Assembly (NCBI GenBank): GCA_031002005.1
Contig: CM061914.1
Location: 9,906,148-9,970,147, forward strand
Reading direction: 5' to 3'
DNA length: 64,000 bases
DNA from: Vandiemenella viatica
Lineage: Eukaryota; Arthropoda; Insecta; Orthoptera; Morabidae
Shown: in pieces, positions 20,913 to 33,140 of the stretch
Numbering within the stretch: position 1 is the first letter of the stretch
How the letters are laid out: each line of letters starts with the position of its first letter
Position numbers and translations under genes: made by a program
The notes under the pieces: model-generated
Databases searched by the model: none
Told to the model about the DNA's origin: nothing
The model's input: only the letters and a program-made list of their open reading frames with translations

Positions 20913-22400
20913 TTAACATAAACCAGAGAGAGACAAGTTATGACACGTGCCAGAAATAATGACGGTGTTAGTTCATTAGAAAAATACGATAGAATCAGGC
21001 AGTAACACAAATCGGTTTTTTTTTAAAGTAATTCGTTGCCTAAGCAAGAACAATGTCAAAACTTGATTACCTGTGACATTCTTTTTTTTTTAAATCACTT
21101 TCAAACAGTAATCTGATATTATGAAACAACTTTTCAAAGCTCTAAAAAAGGAGCAATAAAACACATTTCCTTCCTGGATGTAAATATCATAGATTCAGAG
21201 AGATTTTTATGGGTTTAGAATTGTATAATTTTTGTTTAGTTTTGTCATGTGCGTCTCGATTGATTTGATGCCATCTGTCCTGCAGTGATCTCTTCACACT
21301 CTGCAGCCTATATCTACAGTCACCTTCCCACACATTCTAATCACTTTATTTCTCTAATTTCCTCCGACTGTGCCCTCCACCAGCATAATAACGAACGCTG
21401 AATGTCTTAAAACTAGTCCTTCGCGTTGCCTCTGTGAACATATGTTTCGCGTAATTGATTGGTCCAATCGATTTCCGTCATTTGTGCAGTAGTACATTTA
21501 GATAAGTTGAATTTTCTTTCTTTCTGGTAGTAAACAAGCCCAAAATTTGATAGAAAAAAGTTTTTTCTTACTTTTTTTCTCAATATTTGACACTTAAAGG
21601 TCTGTCTTTCACATGACCCATTTTGTTGCTAACGCCTTTCCGATTTCCATGCCGTTGTTGATTCTACCAGCAATTGTCATTATACTAATGCCGCGTATTA
21701 TGTTATTTCTGCTGCTGTGCGCGACCTGTTTGAGGTCCTGGTCCCCGCAGCGTGGCACAGGAGTCTCCATTACGAGTCCTGAGTGACCGCCATCAAAGGC
21801 AACGACCGCCTGCCCGCCGCTGGACTCGATCCGCTTCGAGTCTGCGTCTCGGCGGAAACCAATTTGCCGGTCCGCTGACGCGATTGGTCGGTTGCGGGAA
21901 GGTCCGCTCGCTGATTGAAATGCGCTGACAGACTTCTAGACCGGTCGGTAACAACAAAGGACAGGCGCTGACTGTGCTGGGATCCGACCTCAGCTCCCTG
22001 GTCAACAGGGAAACAACGAAGGCAGTGCACGACGTGTCGTACTAAACTGATAAATCGCTGCATTGCGGCACTTACCTCCCGGTGCCGCAGTCTGAATTTA
22101 TTCGAAATCCCGTGTTTCTGCGCGACGTCATTATATCACACGTATTACATCACTAGGAGACTGAAGCTCGTTAGTTTTTCAAAATTACAAGCAATGTGTG
22201 TTCTCCAAGACTGAAGTGGGTATGGGGTGTGCTTACGTGGATACATTAACTGCAAATGTTGGCATGTGTAAACTCTGACGGTACGCCACATTTTAATTGA
22301 CTGCGTTTTATTTGTTGGCTTATGGGCAGACGTTGGCCTAGCCAACGATCTGTCCCTTATTTAAGGTAATGAAGCTACTAATGTGGCTAAAGTTTTTAAA
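20913..22400. other. Spacer with a GC-rich island
   Basis: No gene recognised. About 21715-22070 is clearly richer in G+C and CpG than its AT-rich surroundings; it could be a promoter-type island or an old GC-rich repeat. Open frames on its minus strand show no motif. Confidence 0.35.
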
Positions 22401-22639
22401 TTCTGTGTAATGGGCGCTCTGATCCCAATATTTTTTTGAAGACCGGCCTAATCTTTTAAGGTGGATGAGTGGCCATTTTACAGCCACTCACCCATGTACA
22501 TTGTTTTTATTTTGTTTTGTTCCGTTTTTATTCGCTTTGCTATTAGTTTTAAACTTTTATGTCTTGTTGGCCTCTTTACAGTCAACCAGATATGGGCTGT
22601 AGGGTTCCTATTTTAATGGAACATTTTAGCATTTTACTT

Positions 22640-22795
22640 GGACCTTCCGTCTGTGTGTGGCCGACCCCTCTACAGACGGCCATACAGACGGAAATATTTA
22701 GATTTTAAGCCACATTGCTAGCTGGTCGTTGTTAGGGCGCTAATGACCCCGCCGTCGATGCGCCCTTAAACCCAAACAACAACAAAAATAACCGA
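22640..22795 (+). mobile_element. 3' tail of a LINE/SINE with the shared terminal motif
   Basis: Ends GGGCGCTAATGACCCCGCC-GTCGATG-CGCCCTTAAACCC followed by AACAACAACAAAAATA. The TAATGACC-CGCCGTCGA core matches the tails at 16360 and, in reverse orientation, 56850. Its left end is unclear; a short inverted pair (CCGTCTGT...ACAGACGG) lies at about 22648-22680. Confidence 0.4.
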
Positions 22796-23845
22796 AAGAA
22801 GCAACTGTGTACACTGCAGAAATGACAGCTACCCTAAAGGCCCTACAGTATGTGCTAGATACACCGCAAAGGAAGATTGTTTGTCTCAAGAAGTGCGCTG
22901 GAATGACTCAGCAATCTACATACTGGTAGTGGGAGAAATATCTTGGGATATAAAATAATGGAACAGATACAACACCCGCAGAGCCCTCAAAAACAGGTAC
23001 ACTTGATTTGGATCAAAGCACACTCAAGGCTACCTAATCCCAGACATAATATGTACTAATAGGACCACCATAAGCAATAAATGGAACAACATATGGAGAA
23101 AACGCTACGGCAAGTTACACCCAACGATACCAACCAAACAGCAGCAAAGATGGTAAACATTGGTACAGAATACACCAATCATCTCCTTTGTGCGGCTGTG
23201 AGGAGACAAGCGAGGGAGAAGTTAACCATTTTGTATTCTAATGCAAAAGACACTGGCAGCAGTACAGCAGACCTACCACAACTAAACTGCATAAACCTCT
23301 CAAAGAAATGTCTCGAACCTTTTAGCTACGAGAAACCAAAGAGTATACACGGCCATTGTAAAGTTTATAGAAAACTACCAAATAAAAATTTAAACCAGCC
23401 CAAGTTGTGAGTGTCGAAAGCAATGTACTGCTTACTCAAACTGCAAACTACTGCTAACATTTTGAGATGTTCGCAATGCAGCGCCATGTTGTAAGATTTA
23501 CTGGTTGTCATATACTTTTTTATAATAACTACTGGTGTGTGTCTTAAACAAGTTTTTTTTTTTTATCTTTATACTATTTGATAATAACCTGGAGTGTGTA
23601 TCTTGAATGTGTCTTTTACCCTTATGCTACTGTGGAATAACCTCAATTGTATAACTTAAATGTATCTCTTATCTGTATACTATTTTGTATAACTCCAAGC
23701 GTGTCTTTTATTCTCAGAGGTTTGAAATATTTATAAATTGATTCGTAAGACAGTACTATGTGAAAGTTATCTGATTTAATAGTTCCATGTAACAACTATG
23801 TGAAATAGCCATAATATGTAACCAAGTGTCAATAATAATAAAATA
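22796..23845 (+). pseudogene. Third I-group element: RNase H and C-terminal remnant
   Basis: Translations show a decayed RNase H: TVYTAEMTATLKALQYV (about 22806-22856, the Glu-bearing helix), then HLIWIKAHSRLPNP (about 22999-23035, the His motif). The C-terminal knuckle CGCEETSEGEVNHFVF-stop-C follows at about 23197-23253. Frameshifts and stops separate the pieces. The 3' UTR (about 23410-23845) ends in AATAATAATAAAATAGAAA. This is the same domain order as the ends of copies A and B, but the sequence is too different to be their subfamily. The 110-codon open frame at 23081-23410 is in a different frame from the knuckle and is not the protein. Confidence 0.65.
23560..23715 (+). repeat. Imperfect tandem repeats in the third element's 3' UTR
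   Basis: About three copies of a roughly 57-base unit: TATACTATTTGATAATAACC..., TATGCTACTGTGGAATAACC..., TATACTATTTTGTATAACTCC..., each followed by a GTGTCTTTT-like or TGTATCTCTT segment. Confidence 0.5.
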
Positions 23846-24054
23846 GAAACCTCCCTTCACGCGCATCGTAACTATCTCGGCCAACTTTGCTACCGACTTC
23901 AATTTTTTTTTTTTTTTTAATCTTCTCGGGAAACTAACCGAGTTAAGTTGTTATTTAAACACAATATTTCGAAGACTGTATTCAAGAACAAGTATTAAGA
24001 TGACAAAGGAGATTGCAGTCGTCGAGATATTTTGTATGAGAAACAGTTTATGAA

Positions 24055-24205
24055 CTTCGCAGGTGAGCGGGCTGGCATTAGGAGGGATGTAGGTTCGACC
24101 CCTGTTCAGGCCATCCAGATTTCGGTTTCTAAGGGTTTCAGGGAATCGCAAGAGGCGTCTAGCTAGGTTCCAAGATAACTCCCGTGGCCAATTTCGCGCC
24201 ATTAT
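24055..24205 (+). mobile_element. Diverged copy of the tRNA-derived SINE
   Basis: Recognisable blocks in order: GTAGGTTCGACCCCTG (B-box region), GGCCATCCAGATTTCGGTTT and CCGTGGCCAATTTCG. The A-box end and tail are missing or unrecognisable. Confidence 0.6.
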
Positions 24206-24270
24206 TTATCAACAATACTTTTCCGCTTTTAATAACCTCGTTGATTTAGGTTCAAATTATAATTACAATA

Positions 24271-24956
24271 TCTATAATATAAAAATGAATCGCAAAATGT
24301 GTTGGTAAGCGCATAACTCAACAACGCCTGGACCAATTCGGCTAATTCTTTTTTTTATATTTTCGTTAAGGCACAAGGAAGGTTCTTATGGAGAGAAAAA
24401 ACGCAAAAACTGGAAGGAAAATAGTAAAAACAACACTTTTCTTTTCCCTCAATCAAAACAAAACAAAGGCGCGTTAGGATTATCTTTGGTATGACATCAA
24501 GTTGATTAGGCTCAATGGATATTAATCTATGCCTGCGTGTGATCAGCGAAAATAATATCACTGACGTACGTGTTATCATTATTTCCTCCGTGCGTGGCAT
24601 TTTCTTGGTTGCTTTTAAATTTTCGTTCTCTCGAAAACCATTTGTGTGTTTATTTGTTCAGTGTGTTTACATTTATATCCATGCCGCCTACCACGAAAGT
24701 TTCGACTATGAAAATAGAATGCATCAGTTTAGAAGGATGCAATATTAAGAATACCTAAAAAGCAAAATCGATTACTGGTATTTCAGTTGAGAAGCGATAT
24801 GCATTATCGTCTGACGATCAAGCCACACTTATCCTATTATTTTAAGAATGCAATGTTCTGGTAAGCCTTGTGGTGATGGGTTCCATTCGTTTTAAACTAT
24901 GTTCGGGTAGAATTCATGGTGATTGAATTGGTTGCGACTAATAATACTTTCGGCAG
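24271..24956 (+). mobile_element. Helitron 5' part, truncated
   Basis: Starts A|TCTATAATATAAAAATGAAT and continues with a GGACCAATTCGGCTAATTC block typical of insect Helitrons. The first roughly 310 bases match the element starting at 25577 closely, including AAGGAAGGTTCTTATGGAGA. No CTAG end is found before the foldback element begins at 24957. Confidence 0.6.
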
Positions 24957-25551
24957 TTCTATCATTACCGTGGCGCCAAAATCTGATGATGAATTCTTGC
25001 AGAACTCGACGAAATAAATTGAAAGTAAAGAATAAAATTTTTATATCTCGCTTGGTTTTCGAGATATAGCATGTTAAAAATCGGCCATAGGTATAGTTCC
25101 TTCTGCTTTTGATGTTTTTTCTTCTGGTCCAGGCCGTATTTCAACCTAACAACAATCACTAGGAAGAAAATAAAACACCTATAGTGCATTTCCACCATGT
25201 AGATATGGTGGTTTTGATGAAAAAAATTTTTTTTGGTCCAGGCCGGATCTCGCCCTAACCTCATCACTTTTGAGATACAATATCTCGAGAACTAAGCGAG
25301 ATATCAAAAAACTTTATTCTTTATTTTCCATTTGGCTCATCGAGTTACGTAAGAATTCATCGTCAAATTTGGCTATAGCGAAATTTTTCTTCTGGTCCAG
25401 GCCGTATTTCAACCTAACTACGTCAATTTTGAGATACGATATCTCGAGAACCAAGCGAGATATCAAAAATTTTTATTCTTTATTTTCGATTTGTTTTGTC
25501 GAGTTCTATAAGAATCAATCATCATATTGTGGCGCCACGGTAATGATAGAA
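24957..25551. mobile_element. 595-bp foldback/MITE-like element with long inverted arms
   Basis: The outer 21 bases begin TTCTATCATTACCGTGGC and are an exact inverted repeat at the two ends (24957-24977 versus 25531-25551). Inverted similarity continues for about 110 bases per arm, including the AAGCGAGATAT / ATATCTCGCTT segment. The inner part also holds direct repeats about 160 bases apart: GAGATACAATATCTCGAG (about 25270) and GAGATACGATATCTCGAG (about 25432), plus a GGTCCAGGCC motif three times. No coding capacity. I cannot identify a target-site duplication, so the superfamily is open. Confidence 0.7.
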
Positions 25552-25994
25552 TCCCCATACTTTCTAACTTTTAAAATCTTCTATATAAATAAAAATGAAT
25601 CGCCAAATGTGTTGCTAAGTGCAAAACTCGAGAACGGCTCGACCAATTCGGCAAATTATTTTTTCCTTCATATTTTCGTTAACCCACAAGGAAGGTTCTT
25701 ATGGAGAGAAAAAACGTAAAAATTACGAGGAAAATAGTAAAATCAACACCTTTCTTTTCCCATACAAACCAGCCAATCAAAATAAAACAAAACAAAGGCG
25801 TGTTAGGATTAGCTCTGGTATGCCTTCAAGTTTAATTAGACTGTATGGATATTAATTTATGCCTGCCCAAAATAAAGTCCGAAGGAAAAAAAGGTTTGCG
25901 TGTCATCAACGAAAATAATATTACTGCCAGTCAATCAAAACAAAACAAAGGCGCTTTATGATTATCTTTGGAATTGCATAATGATTGATCGGAA

Positions 25995-26290
25995 GAAATG
26001 GTTTCAAAACAACTCATTGGCATTGGTAATGACAAAATCCCTGTAAACGTTTTGAGTGGCTGCATTACATTTCCTGTCAATTTTTTGGTTGAACGACCGA
26101 ACTATATTACAGAGACAAAAACACGGACGTTAATTAAATAAATTTCGAAATTCAAAATGAAATTTCCGGTGAATTAAGGATATACAAACCAGTTGGTTGC
26201 GCAACTAACCAAGATGATGTCGTCAACTATCCACCAGAATTTTTTAACTCGCTGGATTTGCCAGGATTGCTGCTTCATAATCTTATATAT
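25995..26290 (+). pseudogene. Helitron helicase remnant
   Basis: Two conserved pieces of the rolling-circle helicase appear in order. IGNDKIPVN...GCITFPVNF (about 26016-26090) corresponds to the IGNGKVP...G-I-FP-NF region. NYPPEFFNSLDLPGLLLHN (about 26226-26282) corresponds to the NYP-EFLNSL--PG-PPHNL region. Frameshifts and stops lie between them and the ATPase core is absent. Confidence 0.65.
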
Positions 26291-26318
26291 ATATAAAAAT
26301 AGACGTGTGTTTTCATAT

Positions 26319-26970
26319 ATTTCACTTTTCAACCACCACTACCAAACACAAATCACCGGTCTTTGTGTGTGGAAGTAACATGGAGTTTCCTGTCGTGCAC
26401 AACGTTGGCCGAATGACGATAGCTGTGGGGATGTGGGAGATATGATGATTAAAGTTGGCCAATGCATGGCGTTTTCATACTTCGATCAAAAATTTGTGTC
26501 TTCTTATACTTCTCTTTCCTGCCACAACTACGTAGCATAGACCATTGGTGTTTGTGTGTGGTAGTAGAATCGTGTCTCCTGTCATGCACTATGGTTGTTA
26601 GATGTCGGTAGCTATGGGGGTGTGGGAGATATGGGGGTTGAAAATGGTCGACCTGTGGCAATTTCATATTTCTGCCAAAGACGCATGTGTCATGGTGTAT
26701 CACTTTTCAGCTAAAACTATCTATCGCAGATCACTGGCGTTTGTGTGTGGTAGTAACACAGAGTCGCCTTTCGATCACAACATCAGCCGAATTTCAGTAA
26801 CTGTGGTAATGTGGGAGATATGGTGGTTGAAAGTGGCCGGTCAACGAAAGACATGTGCCTCCGCAAATGTCACTTTCCTGCTAAAACTACATAACGTAGA
26901 GCATTGGTGTTTGTGTATGGTAGTAGAATCGTATCTCCTGTCGTGCACTATGGTTGTTAGATGTCGGTAG
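26319..26970 (+). repeat. Tandem array, about 187-bp units in A-B-A-B order, inside the Helitron
   Basis: About three and a half units begin near 26319, 26506, 26698 and 26867. Units 1 and 3 share GTAACA..GAGT and GCCGAAT; units 2 and 4 share GTAGTAGAATCGT and GTTGTTAGATGTCGGTAGC, which is nearly identical between them. All share GTTTGTGTGTGG and GTGGGAGATATG-like segments. Confidence 0.75.
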
Positions 26971-27024
26971 CTGTCAATACAAATTCTTTACAAACACGAA
27001 CGAAGTCGTGGGTACCAGCTAGTT

Positions 27025-30000
27025 ATTTATAAAAACTGATATTATGTTAATAATTATCGCAGTAAGAACACTGTTTATTGAGAGTTATTGATTATTCTAT
27101 AGGCACAATTTCATTTCATTTCTCACTCGGTTAATCACTAAGTAATAAATACGAAAATAAAGAATTAAATCGTTATATTCTGTTACTACGTGCAAAGAAA
27201 AAGGGGAAAAGACTGCGAGAGAAATTGCTCCTGACTGCAGTGTTCTCTTCGCCATTTAACGTACTCTGACATTATTACGTAAATTATGTCGGAAAAATGT
27301 TCTCCCGAGAGCGCTTCCCGCGGAGGACGGAGGAACTAATTGCTTAGCGCTTGGCTGCGAGGGAGGGAGGCTGCTTGGCTTCTGTCTTAGCACGGAGGGG
27401 AAAAATGAAGAGCACACCGCGAACAAGTAATATTTTTTCTCGTTTACTCGTTTGCACCGTATAACTTGCAGGTTTCAAGGAAAAAATATTTGCACAATAT
27501 TATGAAAGAAACTGGATCCTTCTGCAAATGATCGGAAAGGAATCTATGTTTGTCGTAACCACTGGTCTTAAAAAGTTATTTTAACTAACTATTTGATAGC
27601 TGGACAGCTAGTGGTTTGCATTCAGTAATAGTTTTCTGCCGTATCATTCCTGACATGTCCAGTCGTGAGGGAAAGATAGCACGTCATGTTTTACAACCGC
27701 CAGATTGTGTACTAAAGTCCTGAGTTAAATCGCAGTGCGCGCTGCATGAGCTCATGCGATACTATTCGCAATGATTTGTATGTCCGGTGGGAATGTAAAA
27801 CATGTCAGCCCTGAGGAGTCTTTCGGAAGAGTGGGCCTGCCACTCCATTCTTGCATCTTCAGAAAAACAACACAAACAACGCTGTACACTTGGTAACATT
27901 AAGAACAACAACACTTTGATCCTCGAAGGAAAGGATCTGACGGTCCTTCCTTTGTATTTCGTCCGGTATAGACTTGTGTAGGAGCCGCGCAACTCAAAAT
28001 ATTTGGCTTAAGACCAGTATTTAGACAATCTTCCTTGTATCTTTCATTTAGCAGCTTTTAAAGAACACACAGGTTACAACAACAGTAAAAGTAATTATGT
28101 TAGATTCATGTAGAGGTATAAGCGAATGTTGCGAGAAAAATCGAAAGCTGTATTTGGGTGCAAATCTGATTACAAATGGAAGAGTGGAGAATTGAAATGA
28201 GGAATAATCCACAGAGAATATTTTTAAATAGGTTATTAAACATCTGTTGAGAAAAACATTAATGATTCTTAGCAATAACATATGTAATGAAGACGGAGGC
28301 GATGAAAGAGGAGGGGAATAAGGCACTAGCTGGGGAGGCGAGTTCCTGATGACAAGCTAAGGAATGTGACAGGAGAGTTATTATGAAATGTTACATGTTG
28401 GTTTGATTATGCCAACAGGACGGCAGAAACAAGACTTTCAAGACAAATGGAAAGAGTGGGAAGTTTATAAAGACACGTTTTCGGGTGAATATCGTGTGGT
28501 TTCAAAATAATATTGTATGCGACATAAATGCTGGGTTTTTACTTCATATAGCGCTAGAAAGTTTGTGTTTCACTACTTGAATATTCCTGCCACCTGAGAC
28601 CTACAGAGCCAGGTTTGTTTATTAACCGTATTTGCATCAGATTTCGGAGGAGACATAACTCGAATATTAACGATACGCATAACTAAACTTGGTGCGTAGC
28701 GAAACTTTCATATCATTGAATTAAACTTTTTATTATTGATATACCACTATCCCCATTATTTTTTATTTATTTTTTTACCAAGGATTAAAATTGACATAAT
28801 CTTTACATAACCAACCTCGTAGCGGGAAACATCACGCGGAAAATTCTGAAGAGATGTTGATGTTTGAAAGCTTCCGCCATAGGTTAAACGCGACTAAGCA
28901 CCAAAAGAAAATCTGTTGTGAACCTTAAATTTTTTGTTACCGTCATCTGTCGTGTATTTTTGTAAGAAGAGTTCTTTTAGTATTATCTATTATTTGTTTA
29001 TCTGAGTATCTCAGTTTCTAATCTCAATCAATTTTGTACTTCAGTTTTACTTTATCGTGAAATAATAGTGTTTTTCTATAGCGACCAGTAACCCAAGCTT
29101 TGTATTAATATATCTGGAAATCGTATTTCATTTAAATCACTAATTTCCGATTTATCCTTCGCTAATTTCGAACCATACAGGACTTATTTTCGGTTCTTCC
29201 ACACATGTGCGTCTACGCGGCAGAAGCAAAGTACGACATTGCAGACGCCATCTACAATCGCTTCTCCCACCAACGAGGCGGATAGACAGACGCATGCGAG
29301 AGAAATAGAAGGAGGCAAGGATAGAAATAAGTTGGCTATACCAAATTAGACATATGTTGCATATTATCGGTTCGAGTTTCACTAGATTATTTTCTTTAGT
29401 AGCAAATCTTATTTTAAATTGTTCCAATCTTAATTTTGAATGGAATCCAATTTTACTTATGTAACTTTGATTCCCTTTTTCAGTTAACCGTATATGTAGG
29501 TTTAACGTATCTTGGTAAATGTTGGTATTTTTGTCCTGTCTATGCTTTTCAGGTATGATTGCAGGCTATGAAATATATAGTCTACACCATAACCTTATGT
29601 CAGTAACCGGCATGCATGGTGAGTTTTCAAGAGTATTTAGAACTGAATAAGGACCTTCTTGATTTATACAGAACATTATAGTCGCAGTTATTCCACGGAC
29701 AAAGGCATTGGATTTATTTAGTAGGTTTGTTTTGGTAATTGTTGGATTCAGGTTCATGTCGAAGATCATTGAAATATTACACGACAATGAAACGAAAAGT
29801 TGTGACCGTAGCACATATTGATAGTTATATTACGATGTTTTTCTGCTTCTGAATTTATCTTAAAATCCAGGAGGATATTAATTGTACGTCTATGAAACAA
29901 CCGAGGAAACGCAGAATCGTTTCATTGTAGGTGGCTGAGCCGAGCGACTTGCCCCGTTGGCTTCGCTTCACCTGGTTGCCGTTGCTTGTGGGTTCTGATG

Positions 30001-32680
30001 TCTTATCAGACGTCCCAAACACCAACCACTGCATTGGAGTATTTATCAAACAATAATTAATTATCTTCATAAGAAACTACAAGATAAGTGGTGAACGATA
30101 ATTACATGGAATTTTTCGTCCTATTTACTATTATCCTCTCACCAATTAGCATCAGAATCTTTGCATTCCTTATCCATCCACCCTCCAAACAGCCACAAAT
30201 CAAAAGCTCATGCGATCGCTTCCCGAGAGTGTCGGCCTCTGCACGACGATACATTAGCTGTCGTCTCCTTAACCCTCCCACCAGCGACGACATCGTGAAC
30301 TTTCTTTACTGCTCAAAGCTCATCCAGCTGTGCACAGAACGTATCTTCCTTCACCAGGGAAACAAAGAGTTTGACAAGTTACACCACTTACGTGCTAGTG
30401 CGGTTTTTACTTTCTATATTCATTATCATCCACTTCGACTTCTGAATATTACATTTATCCTCAATTTTTCCCAGACGTTATTAAAATTACTAATCATTGC
30501 AGTGACATTATTTACACTTAAACCACGCCAACAATGAATTAGATACGTTCTGTCCTGTTTCCTCAATCCCCAATTCCCGACAACTGTTTATACTTCCCAC
30601 CACATATATTTTGAAGGATATCACTGACAGACAACTACCCGGTATAACTCCTGCGCAAACTTTTCATTTATTCGACATTTGACTTCCAAGCCTTGGAATT
30701 TTATTCTAATTCCCATGGAGACTCCTTATTAATTTCTTTTCTTTCCGGTCACTCCTTTCTTTTCATTAATCAAGTTGTAGCCCCTCTCCCTACCTAAGGT
30801 GAATAAAAACAGCGTAACCTGTTTTTTTGTCGTTATTACATTAGCAGCTGTATCATTGCTTTCTATTTTCATTTTCGTAATTCCAATGCTGTTCTTCAAC
30901 ATTGTAATATGGCCCTTCGAAAATATGATGTGTTTGTTCGAAGTGTTACAAGAAAGTTTTATAGGGGTATCTCATTAAAAGCACAAAAAAGTATTATTTT
31001 GTCCGTCAAATTTGTAAACTGTAAGAGATGGGCCATGCAAATGTTTACATGGCTTCTTTGGAGAAATACGCTCATCCATATATTTACATAAAATATTTTG
31101 ATATCAAACAAGGCCAGAAATATAAAACCTTTATGCCAGCTAAAATTACTGATTGTGGGAACAAATTAGAGACATAAATAAACGTAAATATAAAACGTAT
31201 GTAGATTACAATTCATAATGAAACTTCCATTTAAAAATGTAATACTCCACACATATAATGAAATGTACGCATATTAATTAAACAAGAAAAACAGTGGATG
31301 GTGCTTCTGTGAATGAAGTGAAACGCTTTCGTAAACAAATGAGCGAACGAATCGATTATTAAAATTCATTCTGTTCAACTGGAGAAAATTTTTGCCAAAA
31401 TGCCGTTGTTTAAGCTTTTCGGTTGTAGTATCAGGTTTTTTTTTGTCTAGTACAGCTTTTTTATCCGAAAATTTAACCGATCCAAACAAACAAGAAGGTG
31501 AAAGGTGATATCAGGGCGTACAACACATGTAAAATCAAACAAAGGAAAACGGAATATTCTTCTTCTTCTTCTCGTGTCGATGACAGCATCAAATATGTGT
31601 TTTTCTGCCAATGGCTTTGTCAGAAGCTGATTGAAGGTCAGATACATACGGAATATTAATACGATGGCAAACTACGAATTCATGTAAAAAATGAAAATCA
31701 CGAAAACTACTATTTATTCTAATGGAAAGAAGATTTACTTATGAAACAATGTATGTGCATAAATTTAAAACTATCTTTTATTAATTTGTGTTTGTCTTTG
31801 CGTATGAGTACAGTTGCTTAAATAAAAATAATGAAGAATGTATTCAAATATCTCTTATGAAAGAAAAAAATATGTGATCTGACTTCGTTAAAAAAAACTA
31901 TATTTTACAACCTATTGTTTCTTTTTTTAAAAAAAATAATATTAAATGAAATATCCAAGTAATGTTAGCTGATTTTAATTGTTTCTGTTAAAAAAAAAGG
32001 TATAAATCTCAAAGTGGGTGAAAACGTATTTGCGATGAAACTTTAATCTACAATTTGCGTCAGAATGTGACGTACTGCATGAAATCTAAATTTGCAGTAA
32101 AAATAAGTGTAACATAATTACCGTGTTTTGCTTAAGAAGGATTAGGATTAACTACGGAGAACTCGTTAATTCTCGGTTAGAGAATTCCGACGCCCATAAT
32201 GTTTTTTAAAATATCGGTATCACTAATGGTAGTAAAACACACATAGGTAGGACGTACGTTTTGACCGTAGTATGGAGACAGTCTTTGTAAATGATGTGCT
32301 TCGAATTTATATCATTCCAACTTCAGCTTTAACCAACATAAATCAATTAGAAATGACACATTGCCGATTCGAATCTCATTATACGATTGTTTATTAAAAT
32401 GTACGCTCCACGCTGCAATTAAAAAATATTATACAGATATTTATACATCAGAGTTAATTCACAACATTGTACACAATATGAATTCTGCTACGGACCTCGT
32501 TAACTGGAATTATTTACAAAAAACAACCCTAATATAAATCGCCTTGCTTCATTACATATGCATATCGATCTTCTATTAGAGAATAAATCAGTGCCCAAAT
32601 ACATTTCCGTGACAGCGAAACAGTGAAACGGAAATTAATAACTCGACATTAATTAACAGAAAACACATTTCATAAGTATT
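27025..32680. other. 5.6-kb spacer without a recognised gene
   Basis: AT-rich, with short open frames only. A GC-richer patch with CpG lies at about 27300-27420. A 149-codon frame at 30088-30537 starts at GTG, has leucine/isoleucine-rich content and no motif, and is not convincing. TTC microsatellite at about 31558-31573. Nothing else seen. Confidence 0.4.
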
Positions 32681-32689
32681 TTGATATTC

Positions 32690-33140
32690 TTTTTATGCGT
32701 ATATATGACTTCTGTATATAGAATATCGGTATGTACCACTACCAGCAGAGAAGAAATCAGACTTCAGGCAGCTGATAGAAAGTTCCTGAGATCAATGGTG
32801 CAGAAAACCAGAAGAGACAAGATCAGGAATGAAGTGATAAATAAACAGATCCCAGTCAATGAAACCATTCAAGAAAAATTGCCAAAGCAAGACTGCGAAG
32901 GCTGTGACATGTGAAGCGGATGGATCCAACAAGAACAGCGAGGATATGGCTGCAGAAATAACTGAAGAGTAAAAAAGCAAGAGGCCGGCCCAGAAAGAGA
33001 TGGATCGATCTCGTGAAACTGGACCTACTGGAGAAAGGTGTAGAATCAAAGAAGAGGAAACAGACAGAGGTGGAGAGCACTCTTACACTGCACCCAGGAA
33101 ACTGGAGACGGATGAAGATGATGATGATGATGACATAGAA
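32690..33140 (+). mobile_element. RTE-like LINE C-terminus with a GAT-repeat tail
   Basis: Encoded segments match the C-terminal region of RTE-type reverse transcriptases: ADRKFLRSMVQKTRRDKIRN (about 32768-32830), KRMDPTRTAR (about 32915) and, in another frame, KKARGRPRKRWIDLV (about 32974-33015), the GRPR-RW block being diagnostic. It ends in GATGATGATGATGATGAT (about 33114-33134), a short tandem tail as RTE elements carry instead of poly(A). At least one frameshift and one stop; only the last part of the ORF survives. Confidence 0.72.

Larger units (their letters stand above)
25577..27022 (+). mobile_element. Helitron with helicase remnants and an internal tandem array
   Basis: 5' end A|TCTTCTATATAAATAAAAAT; 3' end a CACGA...TCGTG hairpin (about 26995-27010) followed by GGTACCAGCTAG and T, a canonical CTAG|T terminus at 27019-27022. 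Between them lie a leader shared with the truncated copy at 24271, remnants of the Helitron helicase, and an array of 170-190 bp repeats just before the 3' end. At 1.4 kb it is far shorter than an autonomous element and must depend on another for movement. Confidence 0.72.

Noticed and set aside
25270..25719. 149-codon open frame
   Set aside because: It runs across the end of the foldback element into the Helitron start, so it is not a gene.
30088..30537. 149-codon plus-strand open frame
   Set aside because: It starts at GTG, is hydrophobic and low in motif content, and has no neighbours or homologues that I recognise; AT-rich spacer can produce this by chance.
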